A stretch of DNA of 64,000 nucleotides from the NCBI GenBank assembly GCA_050084515.1, contig CM114272.1, positions 23,994,001 through 24,058,000 on the forward strand, read 5' to 3'. Positions 35,166-46,526 of this stretch are shown here, in pieces. The position numbers and the translations under genes are program-made. The stretch comes from Blasia pusilla. Its lineage: Eukaryota; Marchantiophyta; Marchantiopsida; Blasiales. A model generated the notes under the pieces. The model was not told the origin of the DNA and searched no databases. It worked only from the letters and a program-made list of their open reading frames with translations. How positions within the stretch are numbered: position 1 is the stretch's first letter; the number at the start of each line of letters is the position of its first letter.

Positions 35166-37408
35166 CATATTAATTATATTTTATTAATATTTATAATCAC
35201 CTATTATAACATTAAACTAATTATTAATTGATTAATATATATTCCACTCAAATCCCTATTCGTTTCCTTTGTTCTATTTCTATCCATCTAATGGGGCTTA
35301 AGAACAAAATAAAAAGATGTTTCCTATTTTGTCTTATTGCCCTGCTATCTTGTCCTATTCTGCACATGTGGTCGCCAATTATTATATAGATGTGGCAAGA
35401 GGAGAGAAAGAGAGAAGCCATTAGTAAGGCCTAATATAGTAGGGGCAGTAAAAATATATCAAATCAAGAAACTAGTCTGGCGGCCCCATAAGGGTTAAAT
35501 TGGTCTTATAAGCGTTAATGTGGACTGTCTACTTGAAACGAAGTGGGTTTAATTTGTGTTTGTTCTACATATTTTTAGGCCTGTTGGACTGACGCAATCC
35601 GGTTGAAAGGTTGGAACACGGTGAAGGTGGCCAGATTAATCTAAATTTTATAGGCAAAAATCTGATTATTCAATCAACTATATGCATTTTAACTAGATAA
35701 TAGGATGCCAAAAAAATTGGGCAGGCTTGTTTAAGATGGATAAAATGGATAAATCTGAAAATCAAAGATGGGAATTAATGTTCTTGTGGAATATTTGTAT
35801 GCCAGAAGTTTGGGTACAATACAATTCAGAAGTACATACATAGTGCTAAGATTTAGAGGCTGTAATCCTAGAGGAGTGTATGTACGGGGTTGTGTGTCAT
35901 AGAAAGCTTGGTAAAAGACTACATGGTAATAAGAAAAAATGTGATGCATTGGAGAAACACAAAAGACTGTTCTTGGACCAACTAATAGCAGAGAAATATA
36001 GTACTGTATTGTATCAAGTACACATATCAAAATCTAAAAAGAAGAGGGTGTCAGGGGATGCTTAGAGAGTGAAACTTACACTCCATAAGTACGATTCGAA
36101 TACTACAGTACTAAGAATAATAAAGAATCTACTATAGCAACAAGGATTTATGAGGTGAGTGAAGGATTTTAGTCAAGAAGTTGTACAAGCTACTTTGGTG
36201 ATGTCTATAAATTTGTTAGCTGCCCTAAAACTCTACTGAGCTTATGCATTACTATGATCAAGCTCTAGTGTGTGAGATGTGGATCAGAGCGCCACCATTT
36301 CTTTGTAGAGCTATCTGCTACGGTAGACTGCAAATCACATCGAGGCTGCTCTTGCTGCAAATTATCTGAGTTGCTATTTATCTGTACATTGTATTTCCGA
36401 TTGTCCATGTGTGTCGTTACCAAGAGGCTGCGGAACAACTTGCAAGTGCAATGTATGTCAATGCTCAACAACAAATTAGAAACCATTAGCTACAAAATAT
36501 TGCATACAAATAGCACTATGTAAAGCACGAAGGGTCTGCAATACTTGAGCATAATCATGGAGGACATATGGAACTACCTTGGTCGACAAAGGTTGAATTG
36601 CCATAGAAAATGAAGTAACTACAATCAAGCAAGAAAACTGCAATCAATCTGCAAAAGACACAGCGCGCTGGCAAAGGAATGTGGCCTCAAAATGAGTAGA
36701 GAAGAGAATCGGCTAGCTACTTATAGCCACTATTAGAGTTCAGATACAAAGCAGAAGAGGCGGGATCAAATCGGTTGCAGTCCTATGTGGTCGTGAAAAG
36801 AATGTAAATGCTGAAACCAAAATACTCAGTGTATAGCTAACTTTAAATCCTTGAAAGTAGGCTTGCGCTAAGTCGGATGCAAAGGAAAATGACAAGCACT
36901 GAAATAATGCGCAGGGCACAAATGAAAGAAAGAGAATTTTTTAGCTTTACTTAGCAAATAATATTGTGACTATAAATAACGCGCTAGTGAGAACTGCTGA
37001 AATTATGCATGAATGTGCACATTGAAAATATTTGTCACTAAAGAAATCATCAAAATACAGGAATTAAAACTCATGTTGTCATTTAGTTGATGATAGAAAG
37101 CTGTCTAAAAATGTAGAGATGTTGGATAAAGACATTGCATTCAAGATGGAATGAGCATTGTCTGATGGGAAAGATAACTTAGATCTTCTAAATCATCTAA
37201 GTTAATTACACTATGAGGCTCAATGTCTGGCTTTACATTGAGCAATAAGCCATTCTTCCTAGCCATACATTTTCTTGATCAAGATCATTTCCTGAACAGA
37301 AGATAAGTCTACAATGACTTCCATTGGTACTACGAAAATGTATCTTGGTTTTGTGAGCTTGGCAAGCCTCATACTCCCATGACTAAAGTAAGCTCTCTAG
37401 TTGCATGG
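35166..37408. other. AT-rich spacer between copies 4 and 2
   Basis: No supported gene and no transposase homology. Short frames at 35,731-36,523 show nothing recognisable. This appears to be background DNA flanking copies 4 and 2. Confidence 0.4.
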
Positions 37409-37570
37409 GGGGCTGGTATTCTGGCAAGAGAGAGTATGAGGAAGAGGAGAGTCTCTCTTAAAAAAAAAGGGCCAAATCCTTAAACTCTCTTCAAAACATT
37501 CTTCAATTTTTGAGGTTTCTTCCCTACTTGAAATGCAAGAAAATTTTAAAAGAGAGTAAGAAGTGCACCA
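37409..37570 (+). repeat. Accessory-side terminus of copy 2
   Basis: GGGGCTGGTATTC, then GA-rich DNA (gaggaagaggagagtctctc) and an A-tract followed by GGGCCAAATCC. It aligns with the reverse complement of 52,070-52,231 in copy 1. It defines the end of the family that does not carry the transposase. Confidence 0.7.
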
Positions 37571-37939
37571 CAATGGGCTCTTTATCCAAGACTCTCACCC
37601 TCATCCCCAACACTTTGTGAAAATCTAACAACCAGTCATGACAAGCTTGTGATTTTGACAGGACTACAATGAAGGAAACGAGGCTGGGAGTTGTGAAGAA
37701 TGAATTGAAAATTATGGTGATAAATTGTGAAAAATGACAGTGTTAAGATTTCATTTTTTCTTGGGAATTATAGTACCTAAGCTTGCAACCTCTAAGAAAA
37801 TCAGATATTCCAGAAGTATGCTTTGAAGAAAATGGGGGAGCAAGAGCAAACGATATTAGCATTCTTCCCAGCTTGCATGCTATCTTCCAAGTTCCTTCTT
37901 CACATCCATTTGAAGAATGAACTTGAAAAGTGATCCCAT

Positions 37940-39330
37940 TCTGCCCTCCAACCCATCACAATATGACAAGTCCATGGTGCAAACGAAAAAAAAATCATTA
38001 AAAGCGATTGCGATCTGTCAAAATCCAACAACTTGCAAGCACTGTCTTTCTTGTGGTTATCTTCCAACCCATCAGAATCTCAAGGGTTGCAAGATAAAGA
38101 CAAAAAAGACAAAGAGAAAAAAAGACAAAGAGCTGGGCTAGTATTGTGGTAGATTTCAGAAGTGCACTGGAGGACATCAAAAGTGGAAGATGAAAAAGAG
38201 CCAAATGAAGAATAGAAAACCCAAAAAATGAAATGATCAAAAGACAATCAACCTGATTCACGCAACCCGTCCGAGTAGGAGCCAATCAACCTGAATCATG
38301 CAACTTGTCAGAATCCGACAGGATGTAGGAATCCAACACGTCTGAGAAATAACGTGTTAGAGAAGGATGGTGTGAAGATAATGGAGGAACGAGGCAAAAG
38401 TGAAGAAGCCTGCCAGAATTTCTAAAAGGATGGACAAATAGGAAAAGAAAATCACTCAAGCAGCCAACCTGTTGGAATCTGACAAGTTGCTTGACTGGAT
38501 GATAGAAAATGGGGTTAAAAAAAGGTTGCAAGAGAGTCCCGGTAGTAACTTCGTCAACCTCGTCCACAAATATCACAAGACACAAGAATTTGTGCATACA
38601 TCTATAGTCATGCAAGTTCCATTTTTGGCTTCCAACTTGTCGACGTGCGACGGGTTCACAGAAATAAAATCACAGACCATTCAAGTCAATCAGGAGAACA
38701 TTACAGACATGCCCTAGAGAAGAAACAATTTCAACTCTTACAACATGTGAGAATCAAAATTTGTGTTACTCGTGACATAACCTTGGTAGGTACAAAATTT
38801 TGAAAAGGGAAGGAAACATTATGAAATTCACAGAAGTAAGTATTTAGGACCTGTAACTTGTCGGAATCTGACATGTTGAATGACATCATAAAAACAAAGA
38901 GGGCTCATAAGAAGACCTCCACTCATTGCCTGCAAACAAGCAACCCATCGGAAACCGACGGGTTGCAATAGGAGGCAATCATGAGTTTGAAACTTCTCGT
39001 AATTCCACATGTCGTAAACTAAGTTCTTGGTTTGCAACCCGTCGATTTTTGATGGGTTGCAAACCTTGTCCAAGAACTGCAACTTGTCGAAATCCAAGAA
39101 ATTCCAAACTCAGTCCATGGTCCTTCATTTTTATGGTTGCAAATTGGGGTTGTGGTTTGCAACCAGATCGTAATCCGACAGTCTGCACAATTGTTCCCTG
39201 GTTAGCAACCCGTCGAAATCCGACACGTTGCAAAATGAACAACATCGAGTAGATAGACCAACACAATCGACAAGAATGAACTCTGCAGACAAAGAAGCAG
39301 AACAATTTAGCAAAATTTCACAGAAACCAT
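37940..39330. repeat. Palindromes in the 3' region of the copy 2 accessory gene
   Basis: Scattered palindromes lie downstream of the accessory stop codon, for example 38,940-38,968 and 39,033-39,061. The DNA between them aligns with the 3' region of copy 1 (50,728-51,120). Confidence 0.65.
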
Positions 39331-39580
39331 TATGGTGTAAAAAATTCTTGTCCTTTATTACATCCCAGTGAAGCTCGAAAATTTACATTTGATCTAGTCT
39401 CTGATTTCTTCATCCTCGTCATCTACAAATTTACTCCTAACTCTCCTAGGTTCTTGTACAAAAGGAATGCCTTGGGATACAAGTGGCTCCTCTGGCTGAT
39501 TATAGACAAGGATTGAAAATGTTGGGGAATTCGATAGCCTTGGCACCCCTAAGTACACCATAACGGTCCCATGTAAGATG

Positions 39581-39590
39581 ATTTGAGCCC
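39581..39590. repeat. Left target-site duplication of copy 1
   Basis: ATTTGAGCCC directly before the element end, matching ATTTGAGTCC at 52,232-52,241 in 9 of 10 positions. The unoccupied site survives within copy 1 itself (minus-strand reading of 50,528-50,540, GATTTGAGTCCCA). Confidence 0.8.
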
Positions 39591-39760
39591 GAGGTGCGGT
39601 AAGAGGAGAGGAAGAGAGGAAGAGAGGAGAGAGGAGAGAGGAAGAGAGGAGAGAGGAAACTACCTTCAACCCAAAGATATACTTTTTTTTGAAGAGAGTT
39701 TCCTATGATTTGAAGAGAGTTTCCGTTGGGTTGAAGAGAGGAAACTTTTTGTGTGATTTT
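39591..39760 (+). repeat. Transposase-side terminus of copy 1
   Basis: GAGGTGCGGTAAG, then a purine-rich GAGAGGAAGAGAGG run, then repeated TTGAAGAGAGTTTCC subterminal motifs. The outer bases match the other terminus only partly (GG..GCGGTA versus GG.GCTGGTA). The tgaagagag subterminal motif occurs at both ends. Confidence 0.7.
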
Positions 39761-40027
39761 TTTTGCACTTTTCTTCTCAGTTCTTAAGCACTCCCACAAA
39801 TTTTTTTCCTCTTCCATATTTTAGCAACCTATGTGAGTCCGACGAGTTGCAATTTGCACAAAATTTAGAAAACTGAAAAATCAATGGAATCATAAGTGTG
39901 GAACCAATCACTTTTTCCATCCAAGGTCTGGAAAAAATCTATCATTTGCCTTGGGCTGAATAGAGTTCAAGCTCAAAGTGAAGGTTTTGGAAAATGAAAG
40001 TACAATCTAAAACCTCATTTTGCATCC

Positions 40028-43000
40028 TCAAAGTGGTTTGTTTAGAATACTTCGCACTTCTTTGAGGGAGAGAATTGGTTGGTGGATTCCTACTCTTACC
40101 TCCGACTCTCTTAAAACTACAAGCAACACATAGTACATGTGCTTACAAGGGAAATATCTTTTGCCACTTGTCTCTCTTTGGACAAAGTCATCACATGAAC
40201 ATGTGGAAAAGCAACAGATGTGCACCACATACACCCTTGTGACAATTGAATTTACAGTGTTGTTCCTGACCCAATAAATCCTTCATATTCCATTGCCACT
40301 CTGGACATCTTTAGTGGCGATGATCTCCATTTTTGCCTCTCGAGCTAATGCAATTTGCTTTGCTCTCTCCACCGTTGGCCTACACATTCTTTTTCTCTTC
40401 ACCCCATTTCTAAACTCAAACAGAAATAGTGGATTGAGATTATCCACCTTCTCCGGATACATGTTGACATCAATCTTGGGTTGAATACGAAATGCGAAGG
40501 TCTCTGTAATACGAACATGCTCTGAACTTCCTCCGTCTACGAGTCTCAAATCGGCACTTGTAAGATTGTCCACTTCGTCTTGAGTGCAATTCGTACATGC
40601 GGCGATGGTCCTTGTACAGTTCTTATTTAGGAAAGTGCGGCATGCTCTCCTAATGCCATCAGATCCTGCCCTGCAAGTGGGTCCACGTCCAAGATTTCTC
40701 GGAGATATATGCCACCCTTTCAGGTTGCAATCCACCTCCATGACCGGAATCCCATATTGTTGAACCACCCCAGCCGTTGGATGTTGCGAACTTCCACCAA
40801 CGGAGGGCTTTTGAAATAAAATATTCACTGATTTTGGAGAAGTTACTCCATCACGGATTTGGGAGCAATCCAGGGTCCCCGAATACCTGGGCAGCATAAT
40901 TTCCTCATCCAAATCAATCACCGGATTCCTTCCTCGATGCTGCCTCTTCACCTGCCTGAAGTCAAGATACTTATCTGGTCTCCACGAGTCTCGCTCGGAT
41001 TGCTCTACCACCATCTGTATGGGATGTCTTGAAACGCGCCCACGAATATCCCCACCAATATGTAAGTCGTGCTCGAGGGGAGTTCCTGCTACGCACTGGT
41101 TGAAGGCTTCCACATAGAGTTTCTCATCACCAAATCTCACAGCCGTCTTGACATAGAGCTCGTAGATCAAAGGCCCCCTTCCTTTTGTTATGCCTTTTGT
41201 GAGGAAGATATGGGATGCTGCAGACTGTAGCATTGCTCTTGCCTGGTCTTGTTGGCATGCCTCTACAAGTGAAATTCTTTGGCATGCTTGTGACGACCTC
41301 CTGGAGGAATGAACACTTTTTGCTCCACTTGTGTTGGGTCACAAGGCATTTTCATGAATGTTCAATGCCTGCAACGACCCCAATGTGAGAAGGGAACGAA
41401 AATAGCTCAGAAGTCAAAGAAATAAGCTACATGTCGGAACCAGACGGGTTGCAAGGCCGAGGCATCCCATGAACGACTCTACGACCTATCGGTTCCTAAC
41501 GTGTTGCAACACCCACGAACCACCTAGTGCAACCCATCCGATTCCGACGGATTGCAAGTAAATTTGGCCATGCGAGTTGCAACCCGTCGGTTTCCGACTG
41601 GTTGCACACTGAGGAAACCCGTCAACCTGTCCTTTCCCGATTGGTTGCACTCTCAGGCAACCTGTGAACCCGTCCGATTCCGACGGGTTGCAAGTAAATT
41701 TGGCCATGCGAGTTGCAACCCGTCGGTTTTTGACTGGTTGCACACTCAAGCAATCCGTCGGTAAGCGACGGGTTGAACACTCAGGCAACCTGTCGCATGC
41801 GACAAGTTGCTTGGTTTCTTCGGTTTGAAATCCCTATAGTGCCCATGCTTCTCAGCTTTAGCTGCAACTCTTCAAACAATTTTCAGCGAGACAAATAAGT
41901 GAACTCACCTCCCGCATGAAGTTTCCCCATTGTCTCATTCGTACAGTCCACCAACTCAGCCAAGAGCATAACTCTTTGTACTTCCCCTCAATCGCATGTT
42001 TCCTCCACCACCCATGAATTTCTTCTTGGCATTCCATGGCCTGTTTCAAGGTTTTGCTGTCCTTGCGGCGTTGGAGTAGAGTGACATGCTCCGTCCTCTT
42101 ATTCTCCTTGATGCAAGATTTGGTGTACCGAGTCACAGATTGTTGCCAATGGAAAGCATCCGACCTTTCTCTCTCCGGTTGAACCTCCCCACCCCAAAAC
42201 ACTTCCCTGATAGCAATCCACCCAGGTTGTGCATTGTCCGCCATGAACCCATAAATTTCCGGAGGTGGCCTTTTGTTTTCCTTCACCACCTCCAATAAGA
42301 GTAACCAACACATCTTCAAACTGCCAACGTCTTTTGCTTTTACTTCACAGACAAATATAGTTTTGAGTCCCTTCTCCACATGGTCATAAACGTGAGCGCC
42401 CATTGTCAACCATCCGTTCAGCACTCTGTAGCAAATATCAAAGCTTATCCAACTGCCGTAAAGATCTTCCCCATCTCTCATTCGATCTATAAGATTGAGG
42501 TCACTCGACGGACCTATCGTTGAGATTTTGAAGACATAGGCCCTGGATCCTTCGCCTCCCTGGCCCATGAACTGCCATCTCTAAATGAATGGAAATCTGG
42601 AGTTGGCCTTGATTTTGGCAATGACATCCATTTTGGCCATCTTTCCATCCAGTACCCGTATTTGACGCAGCAAATTCGGGAAGCATTCAGGATCAGCGAG
42701 AAATGCAAGATTTTCCCAGAGTTGTTTCTCCTCAACAATCGTGATCTTGCCTTGTCCATGGATTCCAAGCAATTGTTCACAAATTTGTGATGATTTTGTT
42801 AACTTGATCACTCTGGGCTTTGAACCCGGAGAGTTTTTGTAGACCTCGGCCACTTTCTTCGCCACATCCTCCTTGATGTGTCTCTGAATTGCATCAGTCA
42901 TAGGATGAGTGTGGGAGCCAACATGAATTGCCAGCCTTGTGTACTCTCACATGGAACCCAAGTCGTGGACAATGAAAAATATGTATGCAGGACACGCTCC

Positions 43001-43921
43001 CACGCAGAAAGGGGATGCCTGACAATGAGGACATCGATGGCCTCCCGGCAGTATGGTGGCACCAACCTCATATGGAGTTTCTACATTATTGGGAGGGAAT
43101 TGCGACGTATTGACCCGCCCGTTGCGCTCTAGATATGGGCATGTTGGACTTCTACACTCCAAGGCTCCAACGCATTGGCGGCGGGAGACAATCCAAGGAC
43201 CATATGGAATTGAAGCACTAGTTTGTTGAAGCCTGCACCATCGATGACAATCAGACTTTCTGTCCAAACCCTTCAAGCGTCCTCCATCTTTCTTTTAAGC
43301 AGGACCAGCAAGTGGAGGCAACTCAAAAATGCAATTACCATTGTACGTGGGCGGCAGCTCGTCCACAAGAATATGCTTCAACATTTTCAAGGCCAGAGAC
43401 GATAGCAAACTATTTCCTAATACTCGCAAGAGGAACGAGTAGGCGGACAGAGGGCCCGGTTGGTGTCCGACAGATCCACTGAGGTTGACAACATCGGGAA
43501 TTTCTTCAGGAAGTATAACATTGTAACGAAAGTGTGAAGTTGGAGTCGATGCCTGATCTATTGAGCTAGGAGTTGCAAACGTAGAGCTCGGTGCACTAGG
43601 AAATTCTCAACCGTCTACTTGGGAAAGTGAGGAATTCAGAGGCAAGCCTTAAACTCTGTATTGACCATTTGCTACAGGTAGGAGATTCCATACTTTATGG
43701 TCTGCAATCATTGGCTGGATTGTCTCACCTATTATGTCCTCCGTACCGTCCACCCTAACATCCTTGGACACAAAGATGGTTCCAATTTGGAGAAGAAATC
43801 AAACGGAGAGAAAATTTTCATCCACTAGTATGAAAGACTCACGAGCTTGCGGTCGAATGATTTCTGATTGAGGAAGGGCCGCTAGATGACTGCCACAAGT
43901 GAGCTTCACATAATTATCCAT
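40028..43921 (-). pseudogene. MULE-type transposase with WRKY/GCM1-like finger and SWIM finger, copy 1
   Basis: ATG at 43,921 (MDNYVKLTCG). Domains on the minus strand: N-terminal region; zinc finger at about 43,200-42,880 (QCVGALECRSPTCPYLER and, after an in-frame TGA, IHVGSHTHPMTDAIQRHI, i.e. C..C..HxH); DDE core at 42,480-42,090 (SWISFDICYRVLNGW, GFMADNAQPGW, SDAFHWQQSVTRY); a hairpin-rich intron at 41,820-41,440; a C-terminal region (41,233-40,283; EVDCNLKGWHIS); and a SWIM finger at about 40,225-40,135 (CSCDDF..., PCKHMYY). It ends EVRSILNKPL at 40,028. Stops (for example FLSV followed by TGA) make it a pseudogene. A MULE-like transposase cuts and pastes the element; DNA binding would be through the N-terminal finger. 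Confidence 0.78.
41440..41820. repeat. Palindrome cluster inside the transposase gene, copy 1
   Basis: Around eight palindromes separated by short spacers. A block of about 150 bp (gcaagtaaatttggccatgcgag and its flanking palindromes) occurs twice, at about 41,550 and 41,690. The corresponding cluster in copy 3 is at 61,120-61,440. Confidence 0.75.
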
Positions 43922-44110
43922 TCCCAGAAGATTCCATCGGGAGGAGACTGAGAATAAGAATGAGGATAAGAATAGGAATGGGTATGAGAATGGGAATGGG
44001 TATGAGAATGAGAATGAGAATGTTCAATTTATAGTGAATAGGGACTCAGATTCTCCTGACAAAATTTGACTGACAAGATGAAGTTTGGTAGATGAGATTG
44101 TTTGACATGA
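43922..44110. promoter_or_regulatory. Divergent promoter segment between transposase and accessory gene, copy 1
   Basis: GAATGG/GAATGA microsatellite (43,950-44,022), then CAATTTATAGTGAATAGG and CTCCTGACA. The core recurs at 63,550-63,690 (copy 3) and inverted at 35,050-35,165 (copy 4), always between the two gene halves. Its position between opposite starts suggests a bidirectional promoter. Confidence 0.55.
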
Positions 44111-44119
44111 TGGATTCAA

Positions 44120-44760
44120 TTCTATTGCAACCTGTCGGAGTCCGATGGGTTGCAGAATTTAGGGATCAGAGACGTGGGTTGCGAAGCATCCAGTTCCGTT
44201 TTTTGTTTCCGTGTCCCAATGCAAATTGGAAGCCGTCGGAGTCCGTTGGGTTGGTACCCCCTTCATGCCGACCAATGGTCTTTTGAGACAATTTTGCTAG
44301 CATCAAACACAAGACATCGCTTGCATTTGCTAAGGTAACTAATCGCTGGGGACTGTTATGGGATTGTCCAACTCAGGGTAGACCTTGTGACCTGTCGGAT
44401 TGCAAGAGGTTGCCTCGAAACTATCCGTTGTCGCATTGTTACCCGAGGGATAGAAAAGAGTGCAACCTATCAGTAAGCGACGGGTTGCCCAGGTACCTCG
44501 CCTATTACCCCAAGATGAGGGAAGAGTGCAACCCGTCGGCCTTTGACGGGTTGCGCAAGTGCCTCGCCTTGTAACGCTTACATGAAGGAAGCGTGCAACC
44601 CGTCGGCCTCCGACGAGTTCTGCGGGTACCCCGCCTTGTTATCCCAAGACGAGGGAAGGGTGAAACCCCCCGGTCTCCGACGGGTTGCCAGGATAGCTCA
44701 GCTTTTTAACCCGAGGAGGACGGATGCCTCCAACCTGCCGGAGACCGTCGGGTTGGTGGT
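44120..44760. repeat. Tandem palindrome array in the accessory-gene leader, copy 1
   Basis: From about 44,460 units of about 67 bp alternate a palindrome with a spacer such as aggtacctcgccttgt...gacgagggaag. Five units are clear. The same organisation is in copies 2, 3 and 4. Earlier palindromes (44,128-44,155 and others) are isolated. Confidence 0.72.
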
Positions 44761-44944
44761 TTTCATGTCCAGACCTCCATAACCGTCGACACGTCGCCGT
44801 CGGAATGATGGTGCGACCTAACGGTCAGCCCAACGGCTCGAAAAATATAGATAGGCGAGGGTTCGCTCATTTCCGGTTTTTTGTTTCGCGATCTCGATTG
44901 CTCTTCAGTGCAGCAACGGACCAGATACCAAGGGTCGCTTTACA

Positions 44945-45047
44945 CGGTGACTCATCGCGAGACGATTCGAGTGACTCATCAAGGCAACTCATCGAGGCAA
45001 CTCATCGAGGCAACTCATCCGAGCGACTCATCAAGGCGACTCATCGT
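44945..45047 (+). repeat. 13-bp tandem repeat before the accessory start codon, copy 1
   Basis: The unit GGCAACTCATCGA or GTGACTCATC repeats with a 13-bp step at 44,971, 44,984, 44,997, 45,010, 45,023 and 45,036. Members contain TGACTCA or CGACTCA, which resemble bZIP (AP-1/GCN4-type) sites. The array ends 48 bp before the ATG at 45,095. Confidence 0.7.
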
Positions 45048-46369
45048 GCATAGAAAGTAACTTCGTTGTCGAGGAGGAGGCATTTTTGGGAACAATGACG
45101 AGGAAAAAATCTCAAACAAGCAAGGCTAGGAGCTTCACTCCCAAGTCCAGGACTCCTGCGTCACCATCTCCATGGCCTCGTTTGGCCAATGAGATAAGGC
45201 AGCAAGAGATCGAGGAGCGCGAAAGGGAAGTGGAGATGCATAGGCAGGAGCTTCTTGCAAGACGTGTTAAGGAGGCGCTTGAAAAATAGAACGCAGAGGT
45301 TGAGGCATCGTAGGCCTTGAAGAAAAGGATCGCCAAGAAGCGTGAAAAGAAGCGTCTGAACGCGTCGGTGAGGAGAGCAGAATTGGCAAAAGCTCGAAGG
45401 GAAAAAGCGATTGCCATTGAAGAAAGCCCGACCCATCCAATCAAAAGTGTTGAGATGCAAGAAATGTCCCTGATGAGGTCTGGGGACACAATCAATATAA
45501 AATCAGTTGAGGAAACGGCCGAAGTTCAAGTGACAGACAATGAGGTCATGAGGACCGCTAGCGTGGAGATGGTGGACATCTCTGAAGAAGCAGGAGAGCG
45601 GTCTTCCTCATCTCTCAGCCCGACGGAAGAAATCGACCTCTATCGGATCGACGAGTGTCAGTGGACTTGCCAACTCCTGTCCCAGAGCAGTTGGCGGGCC
45701 AAGACACCGACCCAATCTTTGAGCGGGTAAGATACGATCTTTGAGTTATGTGAAGGCCCATGTTGCAATTCATTGGCAATTCAGTGTAGTTTATTGACCT
45801 TATCCCCGTTGTGACAGGTGGTAAAGCAGATGGCACTGATGGAGGGCCAGAACGCCATGAGAATTCCACTTTGCCAATTGCGGACAATGGAGTACGTCCG
45901 CGCAATTCAGTCTAACAAGGATATTGCGAAGCTGAAACAATCGGTAGCGACAGCATCCTACGTCGACAGCTTCCCTCCGTTCTATGTTCAGCCTTACGAT
46001 GAACATGGAACCTAAGCGCTGGTGACGGAGGAGGACTTGGAAGCGCTCGACACATTCTGGAGGATGAGAGATCAAGAATTCAGAAGAGCGATTGAGGGGA
46101 CGGAATTCAGCTGGAGCTCTATTTCTTCATCTAGGATGGAAACCACACGTTCATGGCGTGGACCCACTTTGTAGAGGAGCGCCAAAACTCATTGGAGGCG
46201 CATTTCTACGTGAAGGAAATCGTGCTATATCCATACCCTCATAACATGGCGAGGGTGGAAATGGCCATGCATGCCATGAACACATATGAACCTTTATTTT
46301 GATTGCTGCAAACCGTCGGACTCCGACGAGTTGTTTAACTAGTGGTAACAAAACATTGGATGCGTTAAA

Positions 46370-46526
46370 GCAACTCGTCTGAGTCCGACGAGTTGCTTGA
46401 CTGGCCGCTGTTTTTAGGATGTCTTTGGCTGAAAGCAACTCGTCTGAGTCCGACGAGTTGCTTGATTGGCCGCTATTTTTAGGATGTCTTTGGCTGAAAG
46501 CAACTCGTCGGACTCCAACGGGTTAC
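46370..46526. repeat. Three palindromes in an exact 65-bp tandem arrangement
   Basis: Palindromes with arms GCAACTCGTC and GACGAGTTGC start at 46,370, 46,435 and 46,500. Nearly identical 38-bp spacers separate them (ctggccgctgtttttaggat). This is a recent tandem duplication of palindrome plus spacer inside an intron. Confidence 0.8.

Noticed and set aside
39394-39669. Open frame beginning with a Ser/Leu-rich stretch (LLSSSLLSPLFLSS)
   Set aside because: The beginning is the translated GA-rich terminus of copy 1 fused by chance to the true C-terminus of the copy 2 accessory gene.
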